DNA of 64,000 bases from Rhizophagus clarus. Taxonomy: Eukaryota > Glomeromycota > Glomeromycetes > Glomerales > Glomeraceae. Shown here one piece after another: positions 11,280 to 22,344 of the stretch; positions within the stretch are counted from its first letter, which is position 1; each line of letters opens with the position of its first letter. The stretch covers positions 62,001 through 126,000 of the forward strand of contig BLAL01000065.1 of assembly GCA_015698045.1 (NCBI GenBank), read 5' to 3'. The notes beneath the pieces are model-generated. The model saw only the letters and a list, made by a program, of their open reading frames with translations. It was not told the DNA's origin and did not search any database. Made by a program: the position numbers and the translations under genes.

Positions 11280-11653
11280 GGGGCGTGCCAGAAATCAGCT
11301 GATTTAATAGAGGGGTGGAAGGTTAACCTAAAAATCAGGTTCTTATGATTGGCTATAAATTATATAATATATATAATATATTATTACTATTTATATATTA
11401 AAATAGTTTTTTGCAATTATCTTGCCATCTAATAGCTTAATTTATCTAAACGTTTTTTTATTTTGTGGGGCTTATTAAAAGCTATAAAATAAAAAAAAAT
11501 CATAAAAATTGGATTACTAAATCACAAGTTAATTATATAAATATAATTACATATATTATTATATATTTTTTTAACCAATCAAAATGCGATCAGGTGGAGG
11601 GTGGGGGTAAGAGCTACTAATTGAAGAAAATTAGCTGATTTCTGGCACACCCC
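11280..11653. mobile_element. PIF/Harbinger-like MITE with TAA target duplication
   Basis: Begins GGGGCGTGCCAGAAATCAGC and ends GCTGATTTCTGGCACACCCC, near-perfect inverted repeats of about 26 bp. TAA flanks both ends (11277-11279 and 11654-11656). TWA target duplications with GGG-type ends are characteristic of PIF/Harbinger elements, so the class is inferred from ends alone. It is 374 bp, with an A/T-rich interior and no open frame. Confidence 0.7.
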
Positions 11654-11656
11654 TAA

Positions 11657-13304
11657 AGTGAAAGTAAAGGTTAAAAGACAAATTTTTATACAAAGTGTTT
11701 AGTATTTTCTTTACTTTTTTTGTTATTATTAAAATTAAATTTATTTCTCTATGCTTTTAATTTAGCTATTATTTTTTCATGGATCCAATCTAAGGGTATA
11801 TTATAAATAAAAATATCATGAATGTTATTTTTTTATCATCTAAAATAATAATATTAATGATTATTTTTTTTACTATTTTTGATATAATTTTTTTTTTGTT
11901 TGATTGTATAAAAGTAACTAAAGGATTATTAGTATAAAAGATTGATTATTAGAATCTTCTATTTGTATATCAATTAATTTTTCAGAATAAGACTTCTCAG
12001 GTACAATTAAAGTTAATTTTTTGAAGTAAGACTCTTCAGATACAGTTAATGATTTTAAAAAAGAAACAGGCTAATTAACTGCTAATTTAAATATAAGCAG
12101 AGGTGTAATATGATGTATTGAGCTTTATGTAATATTTCAAATGTGATTAGCTTGCCAACTTTTTTTTTAAAATTAAATAAAATTTTATTAAAAATAGCTA
12201 ATTCTTAAAAAAAAATTGTAAAAATTTATAGACTTAACTGAATGATTAAAGATATCAGTATATTAGAAATATTTATTTGTTATGAAGCAAGTTTGTATCA
12301 TACATAATTAACAATAAGGTTAAATGTTTTTATTAACCATTTGCCTTATTCTTAAACATCTTACGTTGTAATAAATATTAATATATTATATACTATATAT
12401 TATATAGTTAACCCTTCATGAATTATCATGATTATAAACTTTTCCTGCTGATCGTTATGCTTATTTTTCAGAAAAATTTTTGAAAAACAGTTAAAAAATA
12501 GTAAACAAAGTATGGAAAACAACTTTTTTGTTTACATACTTATCTAATTACTCGACAGAAACAATTTTTAGAAATAAGAATGGTAAAAAACAGATGAAAA
12601 CTAAGGACTCTTTGCTCACAGACGTCACAAAAAAAGTGCTAACAATGGATTCAAAGACCAAAACGTATACAGAAGTTTTTACTATTTAATAAGTATATAG
12701 GAAATAGGCAGAGAAAGTCATCCAAGTAACAAGAAATAAGTTCTAGTTATAGTATTTACTAGGACTTTTGACGTAAAATATATTTTAGAATATTATCAAA
12801 GTTTTTAATTTTTTCTTACTGGGTTTTATTAATAGCGTAGTCCTTCTTTTATGTAACATAGTGCAGTTGCAGTTATGTTTTGCACTGCCTATTTTTAAGC
12901 TATTTTATTTTAGAAGTATAGGGTGTTCGTTCTTTTAGTTTACCCTGAAGGTTTCATTTGTATTTTCTTTTTGTTTATTTTTTTATTACACAAATTTTTA
13001 TTGGTTAATTTTGAAAGAATAGAGTTTTCGTGAAGGTGCTTACATATAGACTGAGGTGCCTAGTATATGTTATTTTCTATCTCTTAAGTGGGATTGCATT
13101 ATAGTGAATTAGTATGTACAGTACAGCTGCATATTTTAACAAAGAGTCATAGTGTCCCATGAGGGAGTCGTTGCTATGTCTTGAGTACCTTACCGAAAAA
13201 TAACATATTGATGATTTTTTAGTCGTTAGCTGTTTTATCATAGAGGTTATATAATGTGGCAATACAAGTCCTGAAACCATTATATTCATTTCTAACAAAA
13301 GAAT
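11657..13304. other. AT-rich intergenic stretch
   Basis: Contains scattered coding-like words (for example around 11990-12060) and short open frames such as 13077-13298 (-), but none has a recognisable family, convincing start or continuation. No RNA gene is seen. Confidence 0.25.
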
Positions 13305-13430
13305 AAAAAAAAAAAAAAATAATAATTATCATAATTATTATGATTATTATAATTATTATTATAACCATTATAATTATCATAATAATTACTACAATTATTA
13401 TAATTATTATAATTATTACAATTAAAAATT
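13305..13430. repeat. Imperfect ATT/AAT microsatellite
   Basis: Runs of ATAATTATTATAATTAT-type units with scattered C and G substitutions, preceded by an A16-like tract. A/T-rich low-complexity DNA continues to the end of the F-box gene. Confidence 0.8.
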
Positions 13431-13737
13431 TTTTATTTTAATAATTAACAATTAATTACATTTATTTTATAAATTTATTTAAATTAAAATTTTTTTAATA
13501 AGCAATTTTTAATTCTAAATAAAATTATAATTTTTGACTAAAATTAAATAGTAAAAATCATTTATAATAATAATTACCAGAGATAATATTTAGAATTTTT
13601 ACTAAAATTTAAAGTATTATAATTTTATTATATAATAAATAAAATAAATCAAGAAATAATTATTATTACAATAATAAATTAATTAAATTTTAATTGATTT
13701 ATTATAATTAATAATTATGTTTTATTGTTAAAAATTA

Positions 13738-15339
13738 TTATAAGTCTTTAATTTGAACTTCAACTCCAATTTTCCATAAAATTTCTAATAAATATAATTC
13801 ATCAATTTCCCAATCTCTAAATTTAGGAGAACAAATTTCTAAGTATTTTAAATTATTATTTTTAAATTTAATATAATTAACAATTGCTTCAAGATTATAA
13901 TTAGTATAAAAAGTTGAATTAAAACAAATTAAAATTAAAGATTTTAATAAAGGGGTATTACATAAATCAAATAAATCCTTAAAATTTTCAGAACTTAAAT
14001 AATAAAAATAAAATTCAAATAATTTTAAAGTTGAAGGTAAACTTTTACTTAAGGATTTTATAATATTATAATTTATACTATAATTATAATTTTGATGAAT
14101 AATATGAAGATTTTCTAATCTTGAAGATTTTAAAAAATCAAAAATTAAGGAAATATCATATAATAAATCATCATCATAAAGGAATAAAGTTGAAAGATTT
14201 GAAGCATAATATAATAAAGATTTACTAATATCATTAGTTAATTGATCTAATAATAAACATTTTAAAGGATTGCCCAAAAATTTAATAATTGAAGTAGTTA
14301 TATTAAAAGATAAGTTTGATTGATTAAAGATTGATAAATCATTCAATTTAAATAATGCATTAGAAAATAATTTAATATTCTCTAAAGAAATACCATCACA
14401 ACCACTAATTAAAAGTTCTTTTAATGTAACACATTTCATTAATATATTTAAAGAAATATTTGTAAATTTAATATTAAAAAATTTCAATAAAATTAAATTG
14501 TTTTGATGAGAATTTAAAGATAAAAAGATTGGTATGTACTCTAAATGTTTGTTATATAATTGACCAGTTAATTCGAGAGATTTCACTCGGGTTTGATTTT
14601 TAATAATGTTACCTAATAAAGGTATCGAAAGGGAAAAATCTTGTTTCTCATAAAAATCGATAATAAAATTTTCAAGGTGATGAATGTTTTTATCAATAAT
14701 TGATTTAGATAAAATAAGGATATTATTAGAAGTTTTAGGATATATGGTCATTTTAAATGTTTGTAATGTATTCTTTAATCTAAATAAATTAAAATCAAAA
14801 AATTCTTTATCAAAAATTTCAACATAAATTTCATTTTGAATTGGACAAATAGTTTTTAACCTTTTTGAACGTCTTAATATCATGTGTTTAATCAATGATT
14901 CTATCGGTTGTATCTTATGTTCAAAAAATCCTGCTGGAATTCCTGACTGATTTTTTTCATCCAAATTAAAATATTCAAATAACCAACTTCTGATACAACC
15001 ACTTAAAAAAGGTATCTCTTCAAAATATTCCACATAATTAAAGAGTGGTCTTTGATTTTCTTGAATAATATGTTTTAAATCGATGTTGAGTTCTTTTAAT
15101 TTTGATAATTCAACGTGATCAAAAAATAAAAGTAAAGTTCTTATGAACGATACTCTATTTTTAAATGAACATTTGTGAGAGATCAACAAGGGATTTTTCC
15201 AAACGAATGGAACTGTTTGTTCACACCATAAACGATTAAGAAAAAGCCAATTAAATAATGAACTTTTATGAATGTGTTGAAGTTCCTTTAAAATATTATA
15301 TATACAATCAAAAGGTAATGCTGGTAACGATTGAACCAT
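13738..15339 (-). CDS. F-box protein with LRR-like C-terminal region
   Basis: Single-exon gene of 533 residues. The start chosen is the ATG at 15339 (MVQSLPALPFDCIYNILKEL); the frame is open 33 bases further upstream, but only from a TTG. Residues 3-46 match the F-box pattern (LPALPFDCIYNIL, then SLFNWLFLNRLWCEQTVPFV), with the usual leucines, Pro and Trp. F-box proteins bind Skp1 and recruit substrates to SCF ubiquitin ligases. The rest is rich in irregular leucine repeats such as LKELLISGCDGISLENIKLF, as expected for the substrate-binding side; the substrate is unknown. This type is greatly expanded in Rhizophagus, with most copies intronless like this one. The flanks are A/T-rich and no neighbouring gene suggests a pathway. 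Confidence 0.85.
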   Translation of the reverse strand: MVQSLPALPFDCIYNILKELQHIHKSSLFNWLFLNRLWCEQTVPFVWKNPLLISHKCSFKNRVSFIRTLLLFFDHVELSKLKELNIDLKHIIQENQRPLFNYVEYFEEIPFLSGCIRSWLFEYFNLDEKNQSGIPAGFFEHKIQPIESLIKHMILRRSKRLKTICPIQNEIYVEIFDKEFFDFNLFRLKNTLQTFKMTIYPKTSNNILILSKSIIDKNIHHLENFIIDFYEKQDFSLSIPLLGNIIKNQTRVKSLELTGQLYNKHLEYIPIFLSLNSHQNNLILLKFFNIKFTNISLNILMKCVTLKELLISGCDGISLENIKLFSNALFKLNDLSIFNQSNLSFNITTSIIKFLGNPLKCLLLDQLTNDISKSLLYYASNLSTLFLYDDDLLYDISLIFDFLKSSRLENLHIIHQNYNYSINYNIIKSLSKSLPSTLKLFEFYFYYLSSENFKDLFDLCNTPLLKSLILICFNSTFYTNYNLEAIVNYIKFKNNNLKYLEICSPKFRDWEIDELYLLEILWKIGVEVQIKDL

Positions 15340-16513
15340 AATTAATAATAAGTCAAGAAAGAAAGGGAACAAATAAAACTAATTCTCATTTAAATTCTTA
15401 TATACTTGTGTCGATTGAATATAAATAAACTCCCAACAGTTTCATGTAATAATCTTTTTAAGCTTATTTTAGCTTAAATCTTAAATTACAATAAACGGAC
15501 AAATAAGGATATACCACGTGTTTCTCACATGCGTGCGTGAAATTTCTTACTTACATCAATAGTAATTGCTTATTTCCAATTGGCTCACAACGAAGCATAT
15601 CCTTCTAAAAATAATATATCTTAAAATAAGTCATCCAATCAAATTCATCCGTAATTAGTAAAGTTTGTTCGGAAATTTATAACCTTATCATCGTATAACT
15701 CTAATCACAGGTGAACTTGTTCGGGAAAAAACGACAAAACTAGACGAAAAACTGCAGTATTTACTAATTATTGAAGCGGCCAATTTTTTATTATGATACA
15801 AATTCTAAAAATATTACCCGTATCCGATGATTCTTGAATGATCATTTGTCAAAGATTTTATGTCGTAATACATTTTTGTTTTGGATTACAAAATCCTTTG
15901 ATATTAAAGTCTTGGGCTTTCTTCTAGAATTGGAAATAATGTTTATGAATTGAACAAATTATAATAATTCGGCTGAGAATTTTGAATCTAGACCAGATCT
16001 TCTTGATAAATTTACTGCGAAAAATAATTCCAAAAACGGGTTTTTTGGATTTTGTGAAATGTAAAAAATGTAAAAAAAAAAAAAAAAACGAAATAAATAT
16101 AAACCCATGCGTAACTCATGACATTATTACGATGAATAGGCTTACCTAGATTTATGCAAACTTTTAATTATTGCATATAATCATACATTTTAATGTATAT
16201 ACGCGTAAAAGTTGATTAAATTTCAACGAATAATAAAAATTGTAAGTTTTATTTCTTTACCCTTCTAACCTTTTTTATTTGACAAAGAAAAAAGTCGTTT
16301 ATTTATAACTTGACAAAAAAAGTGTAAGAATTAAAATAATGCAAACAAATTAGAATTTTGAATCTATAAACATTATATTCTCAATGCATGTTTATATAAA
16401 AATCCTTTCAACCCAATTTAAATTTTATCATTTCACATTTTTACATCTTAAACTACGATTAAAAAAATTCTTATACAACCCTTAAAAATTTTCTTTTGCA
16501 ATTAAAATTTCAA
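15340..16513. other. Divergent intergenic region between F-box and methyltransferase genes
   Basis: About 1.2 kb between divergently transcribed genes, so it should hold both promoters. Homopolymer A near 16070-16090 and CT-rich patches before 16500 are visible. No specific binding site is assigned, and no gene is seen. Confidence 0.4.
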
Positions 16514-17623
16514 ATGCCGATATCTAATATATATCAATATGAACACGAAATTACTTGGGTTCATAATGAAATAGATGATGTTTATAGTGAACAAATCGAT
16601 ATTTCAGATAAAGAAGACGATCATGAAAGTCAAGATGAGAAGGTTTCTTATGAATCCTTAAATAGTCAAGACTTTCAAGATGCAACTCGTGCAACATATT
16701 CATGGAACGAAGAAATTGACCGTCTTCATTTACAACATTATCATTTCAAATATATTTGGCAAAAAAATTTCTCTGCTCCTATTGAACATAGATTAAAGGA
16801 AAATGCCCGCATTTTAGATGTTGGGTAAGTATAAATATTTAAATGAGGTTATAACTTTATAAAATAAATATATTAAGTTTTGGTTAACTTTCAATTAAGT
16901 TGCGGTGCAGGAACATGGTTGTTAGAAATGTCAACAGATTTTCCACGATCAACCTTTGTAGGCGTGGACATTGCGACTATGTATCCTTCGGATGTTATGC
17001 CTTTGAATTGTGAGTTCATGCAGTGCAACGTTCTCGATGGAATACAATTCGCTGATAACACATTTGACTTCGTTCATATGAGATTGATGACTTTTGCATT
17101 CATTGATAATGAATGGTTTGAGAAAGTCATCAATGAATTAATAAGAGTTTTGAAATCTGGAGGAATGGTAGAAATTATGGTAATAAACAAAAATAAATCA
17201 AATCAAGGTCCAGTAACAAAACAGTTGTGTAATGCATGTAAGTGTATTTTTATTTTTTAATGGAAATTAAATTCCGATGGGAATAAAATAATACTTACTT
17301 TATTAGTATTTTCGTATATGTATGAAAATGGATTTATGAATGATCTTTTCCCAGATCGTGTTAAAGATTGTTTAATGTCTACCGATCAACTTAAAGACGT
17401 CATTCAAGAAGAAAAATTAATCCCAATCGGAAAATGGGCGGGAAATTTTGGAATATCATTTGAAGATTTACATAATAGTTGGCCTTCGGTTCGAATACCT
17501 TTATCAACTCATATGAGTATTTCACCTGAGAATTTTGATGAACTTGTTGATAAATGTGTAAATGAAATTGATGAATTTAAAACCTATTTCAATACTGCGA
17601 GAATTTATGGTACTAAAAATTAA
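16514..17623 (+). CDS. SAM-dependent methyltransferase, LaeA/UMTA-like, three exons
   Basis: Exons 16514-16824, 16900-17237 and 17307-17623 join in frame to 321 residues; both introns have GTAAGT donors and AAG/TAG acceptors. The start is the first ATG (MPISNIYQYEHEITWVHNE); an upstream TTG in the same frame is not used. Residues 1-75 are acidic and probably flexible. The class I fold follows: motif I ILDVGCGAGTW spans the first splice junction, the acidic ribose-binding residue is in FVGVDIATMYPS, and DNTFDFVHMRLM and ELIRVLKSGGMVEIM match motifs II-III. Splicing of exon 3 gives NALFSYMYENGFMNDLFPDR. Relatives include LaeA-type regulators and many uncharacterised fungal proteins; the substrate cannot be told from sequence. 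Confidence 0.85.
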
Positions 17624-20521
17624 AAATGCATTTAAGTATTTTATTGTAAATTATTCTTATTTCATATAATTCATTATTCTATTATGTATGAATTTAATAG
17701 TATATTATTTAGTTGTTATTATAATAAACTTCTTTTTTTTATAATGTATAATGTAATTATAAACCGATAACAAACAAAATCATCTTACCTAATAATTCAT
17801 GATTCATATTGGCTTAAAAATACAATAATGTTTTCCATTGTGCCAATTTTCTAATTAATCAAGAATATAAAATTTATGGTTCTGAAAATTTTATAATTTG
17901 AAATATGATTCGAGAAAATATCAAATAAGAACGTATTATCTATTTCGTGTATATATTTTAAATTCCTATAAGTAGAGACGCGCAATACAATGATAAGACT
18001 TGCCTTACCTTGACCCTTAATAAATTAGAAATGAATCAAATCAAATTTAGTTTAGTTTTTCTGCTAATAAAAAAAATTAAAAGTATATGCCAAGTCCTTA
18101 TATAGTATTTCATAAAAAAACTCCTCGACGCATAAAATGAGATGAGAATGATGTACTGTATTGTCTTCGAAACAAATTTATGAAATCAATGAAAAAGGCT
18201 TAACAATAATCACGTTACTACTGCGATAGCAACCTTTTAATATCGATTTTCAACCTAATTTATCTTTGTGGATAATAAATAATAAATCTATTTACTTAAT
18301 AGTATGTATATCTTAATGGACAGTTCATTTATCATTTAATGGGCTACTTATTTTGGCTTAGACTGCGTGATCGATCTGAGACTTTTATCTAAGTACGTGA
18401 TCGACTGATCGTGGATCGACAGTTGATTTCCAAGCCACCGAAAATCTCGACAAGTTTACACAGGTATAACCTTTCTTAACACTATTTGCTAACCTGGCAG
18501 TTCATCGTCCTGCGAACTGGTCTTACTGACGGTAAACCATGCCAGGATAAGAATTCCTTCTGGAAGAGAAAATTTATTCGAAATAATTGTGAATGATCAA
18601 AGTTTTATTGATAAGGTTATTTGTCAATGTAAAGAAACGCGGGTTCCGCTCTTGCTTAGAGACGTACTTTTACGGGTGCCTTCTTTCATGAATGTCAGGG
18701 GTTCCTTCCTCTCCTTTCGTCTTAGCACTCTGGTTAATAACATCTGTCGTGATAGAGTGTAGGAGTGGGCTTCCCGTGGGTAAGCTGCTAATGATTATTA
18801 TTTATGTGCTAGTTGTTTATACGCAGAAAGAAACTGATTTATATTGTGGAAATAGTTATGTTGATAGTGATAGAGAACTCAGTTTTTAATGACTTTAATG
18901 ATTTGGAACATATCTGTTTAATAAATGAGGTTATTCGTAGAGCAGCAACCTTATCAGGTAGTACTCAAATTTATAGGTTACCTTTTTTTGATAATATAAT
19001 AAAGCTAAGAGAAAGACAATTGGGAATTCCTGGGAAATGGTTACTGTCAATTAAAATGGGAAAGAAATAAGATATTCATCTCCAATCGTGCCCAAATACT
19101 TAACATCTATGTTACGGGTCAACAGTGCAACCAAAAGCGGAGAAACTTGTTAGTGATTACCATGTAAGTAAAAAATAATGATAAATAAAATATGTTTTAT
19201 ATAAATCGAATATTATTAAATTTAAGTATATTTGTCCTATTTGTCCCGTTTTGACGAAGATATAATCGCCTTCGAATATAAAATTTGAGAAACCGTTTGA
19301 CGGAGAACCTGTATTTAAAATAAATTACGGGTTCATAACATAGAATCTGAGGGTGGGACCGTCATCCGATCTGTCAGATTGGGCCCATTCGAATTGCCTG
19401 ACCAAGCTATGGTGGGTTAACCATTATTGGACTAACTCTCATCCTGCTAATAAATAGGATGAGATCAAGAATCATTTTAGTTGAATCCGAATTGGATTTT
19501 AAACCAACGAGTAATCTGGTTTTAAATTCGGATTGAGATCGAATTTATTGTAAATTTTTATTAATTTAAAAACAATTTTTGTGATCGGAATCTCTACCTG
19601 TGATATTATTAAATTCTGTCTCTATTGAGTTTCATCGTTTTATACTAGTATTTTTATTGTGTTATTTCTTTTTTCTTTTCCCATATTATTTTCATAAATT
19701 ATATATATATATTGATGGAATCCTTAAGTTACGTGTGAATATTAAAGAAATAGAAGTGGGATTTTTTGGAGGCTGTATGGTGGTAGATGTTGTCAAACGC
19801 TGTGGAGACATGGATAAGGCTTATAAATTTTGTTATTTAATTTATTTTTGTAATTTTTACCAAAGAATAGCATCATTTGCAACACATCACATTCACTATA
19901 GAACGTGAGATAACTATTTATACAATTTCATGTCAAGAAGGGCTGCATATTGTCGACATCCTTACTAAACTCCGATAATGATGATCAAGCTTATATATAG
20001 GCAGAAATTGTAAATTTAAAGGTATTATTAATCAGTTATATTTACCCGAAGCATTTTCCAAATGTCTTTTTAACTTGACTTCATTTTCATCACAGATCCG
20101 GGTAATGTATTACTTTCTAAAGTTGCAGGAAATATTGAAAGGGTTTCATAATTATACATCTTCAAATGAAGCGCTGGTAAAGCTTCTTCATAAAAAAAGG
20201 CAAAATATTACCGATGATTTCGCTATACACTTGTAAATTAGTTATGGATAACAATTTGCTCAATAGTTTGTGTGGAAAGCCAAAATTTTAGTTTCAAAAA
20301 GTAATGTTTGGCTTTGAATTTTTAATTACTATATATACAAATGTTTAAATTATTTTTATTTGCTCGGATCAATATTATTTTATCTCAATAATTAATAAAA
20401 TTAATAAATAAATATATAAAGTCTAATATAATTAAATAAAATAAATAAATATAAAAAGTCTAGTAATTAAATAAAATAATATTTAAATAACATTAAAATA
20501 TCTAAAATGCAATATATTAAA
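17624..20521. other. Long intergenic region with GC-richer structured patches
   Basis: No confident gene. Between about 18360 and 19070 the DNA is noticeably more G/C-rich than its surroundings, with short overlapping open frames (18692-18889, 18813-19070) that match no family I know. Self-complementary words occur: CCTGGCA (about 18494) with TGCCAGG (about 18540) enclosing CAGTTC/GAACTG. A second short open frame (19600-19908) is also unassigned. This could be an unannotated non-coding RNA, a decayed element or a gene I failed to splice. Confidence 0.3.
19437..19464. repeat. Perfect 9-bp hairpin
   Basis: TCTCATCCT and AGGATGAGA form a perfect 9-bp stem around a 10-base loop. It lies in a G/C-richer patch (19340-19470) without an open frame. 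Its function is unknown. Confidence 0.6.
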
Positions 20522-21598
20522 TTATTCTTTTAGTAGATCATACAATTTATTTTGCGCTTCTTCGTCACCATTTTTAGCAGCTTCACAATACCAACTTGTA
20601 GCTTGTCTTACGTCCATCTCAACTTCTACACCAAATTCATAGAATACGCCTAAATAATATTGACCATCGCTATTATCTCGTTCAGCAGATTGTTTATAAT
20701 ATTCTAAAGCTTTTTTTAAATCTTTTTCAACACCACATCCAACTTGATAACAGTAACCAAGTTCACTTAAACCTAAAAGTTTCCCGGTTTTAATTGATTT
20801 TTTATATAAATTGAAAGCTTTTTTCTTGTCTATTTCAGTTCCAATACCAAAATCAAAGCAATTAGCAAAATTGCATAAACCACATACACATAATTCAGTT
20901 TCAGCAGCTTTTTGATACCATTTGAAACCCAAGGTCTCATCTATTGCAGTTCCTTTTCCCAAAGAATAACAATTTCCCAATAAAATTTGGGAATAAGCAA
21001 TTCCCATCTTTGCGCCTGCTATATAAGAATTAAATGCTTTTCTTTCATTTACTTCTGTTCCAATCCCTCCTTCGTAAAAGAATCCAAGTAAAGTCTTATA
21101 TTTTACATCATGTCCATTATTTAATAACCATTTAAAAATTTTTTCCCCTTTTTGATCATTACCTTCAAGATGACGTCTAATTAATACTATAACTTGATTG
21201 ATTGGATAATTGTCCAGTGCATCATAAAATACAAATAATAATTCATCAACATATTTTGTTGTCGCATCTTTAAGATGATCTCTTGAAGGTGAAGAAGGTC
21301 TTGAATAAATCACTGGAACATTTGGATTTATCGGAGAAGGAGGTCTACTGAGTCTTGAAGGTGATAGAGATCTTGAAGGTGATAGAGATCTTGAAGGTGA
21401 TAAAGATCTTGAAGGTGATTTTAAATCATTTAATTTTAAATGATTTGGAGTATTCAAATATAAATTTGGACTAGCTGGACTTGATTGTGTTTTCAAATTT
21501 AACGGTGATGATGACGTCTCAATTATCACTTGATCAAAATCTTTTGATTCATTGTTCATTTGAAAAGATGGTGTTAAAATATCATTTGTGGAAGCCAT
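20522..21598 (-). CDS. Sel1-repeat (SLR) protein
   Basis: Single-exon gene of 358 residues with a proper ATG at 21598. Residues 1-108 are disordered and Ser/Pro-rich, with four near-identical SPSRSL hexapeptides. Residues 110-148 form a helical linker (VDELLFVFYDALDNYPINQV). From about 150 to the end are five Sel1-like repeats of about 36 residues, for example LLGNCYSLGKGTAIDETLGF and ALEYYKQSAERDNSDGQYYL. Sel1 repeats are alpha-alpha solenoids that scaffold protein complexes. In Rhizophagus they are often fused to kinase domains; here no kinase is present, and an independent ATG argues against a lost N-terminus. The SPSR hexamers, with SP and SR steps, could be phosphorylated; this is inferred from composition. 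Confidence 0.85.
   Translation of the reverse strand: MASTNDILTPSFQMNNESKDFDQVIIETSSSPLNLKTQSSPASPNLYLNTPNHLKLNDLKSPSRSLSPSRSLSPSRSLSPSRLSRPPSPINPNVPVIYSRPSSPSRDHLKDATTKYVDELLFVFYDALDNYPINQVIVLIRRHLEGNDQKGEKIFKWLLNNGHDVKYKTLLGFFYEGGIGTEVNERKAFNSYIAGAKMGIAYSQILLGNCYSLGKGTAIDETLGFKWYQKAAETELCVCGLCNFANCFDFGIGTEIDKKKAFNLYKKSIKTGKLLGLSELGYCYQVGCGVEKDLKKALEYYKQSAERDNSDGQYYLGVFYEFGVEVEMDVRQATSWYCEAAKNGDEEAQNKLYDLLKE
21345..21425 (-). repeat. 18-bp coding minisatellite (SPSRSL)
   Basis: Four tandem copies of an 18-bp unit (GATAGAGATCTTGAAGGT on the plus strand) encode SPSRSL hexapeptides in the Sel1-repeat protein. The length keeps the reading frame, so copy number can vary without breaking the gene. 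Confidence 0.85.
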
Positions 21599-22344
21599 AA
21601 TTTTAAATTGCTATGAAACTTTAAAGAAAGAGGATGAAAATATTGAATAATACTTTTTTAGTTAATCAACATGCAGATTTTTATTTTGAAAATATGTTTA
21701 CAGATCTCTCCGTTACGTCACACTAAATTATTTTGTATCACTTCAATTCTAGCAAATGGCAGTAAGTGTACTTTTTAGGCTTTATACTTTTATACTTCGG
21801 AACCTACGTTATCTTTTAGTCCGAAGTGTAACGAAGGACTGTACAGTACAGCCTGTCCAGTACGTGACGAAGTACTACAATGATAAAACTTCATTCCTAG
21901 TACCTAAAAGACTACACTGAAAATTAATAATTCATCACAATTGTTTCTTAAACAGTTAGGCGTAAGTGTTCATGTATTTTTTAAGAATAATTTAGATAAA
22001 GCGGAAAATTTTTTAATGACGCCCCATCCAAAAGCGTGTCAAAAATTTTCGGACAATAATCTAGATACAATCTATCGGCGTATCTCAACTTTAAAAAAAA
22101 AAAAACTTGCACTGTTCTGTTACACTGAATAAGGGGCAGTCCATTAAAATAGTTTTCGATTATATGAACGTGAACAATGAGGGTAATGTCTTAATGTGGG
22201 TTACTTGTGCGGTCAAAAATACGATTATTGATAATCAAAATCATGGAGATAAATAAATAAAAGTTTGCAAAATTTTTCTTTTCAATTGACAATTCTTTTT
22301 CCTTCCATAAAACATTTCATAAAGATAAATAGCCCGAATAAATA
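21599..22344. other. Intergenic region upstream of the phosphate transporter
   Basis: Divergent spacer between the Sel1-repeat gene (-) and the phosphate symporter (+). Contains the palindromic GTACAGTAC near 21841 and an open stretch (21941-22132) that lacks an ATG and is not called. No Pho4-type CACGTG or CACGTT site was seen by eye. Confidence 0.35.

Noticed and set aside
13077-13298. 73-residue minus-strand frame
   Set aside because: No recognised homology, no continuation on either side and uncertain start; chance or a decayed element are equally likely.
17480-17500. GGTTCGAAT resembling a tRNA T-arm
   Set aside because: It lies inside exon 3 of the methyltransferase and has no accompanying anticodon or acceptor arms. 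No tRNA was found by eye in the window.
18692-19070. Two overlapping short plus-strand frames as a gene
   Set aside because: No recognisable family, no clear splice path and different frames; left as an unexplained patch.
21780-21890. Palindromic GTACAGTAC region as a transposon end
   Set aside because: Only a short palindrome is visible; no partner end or target duplication could be found.
21941-22132. 63-residue plus-strand frame upstream of the phosphate symporter
   Set aside because: Starts at TTG without an ATG, matches no family, and no splice partners were found.
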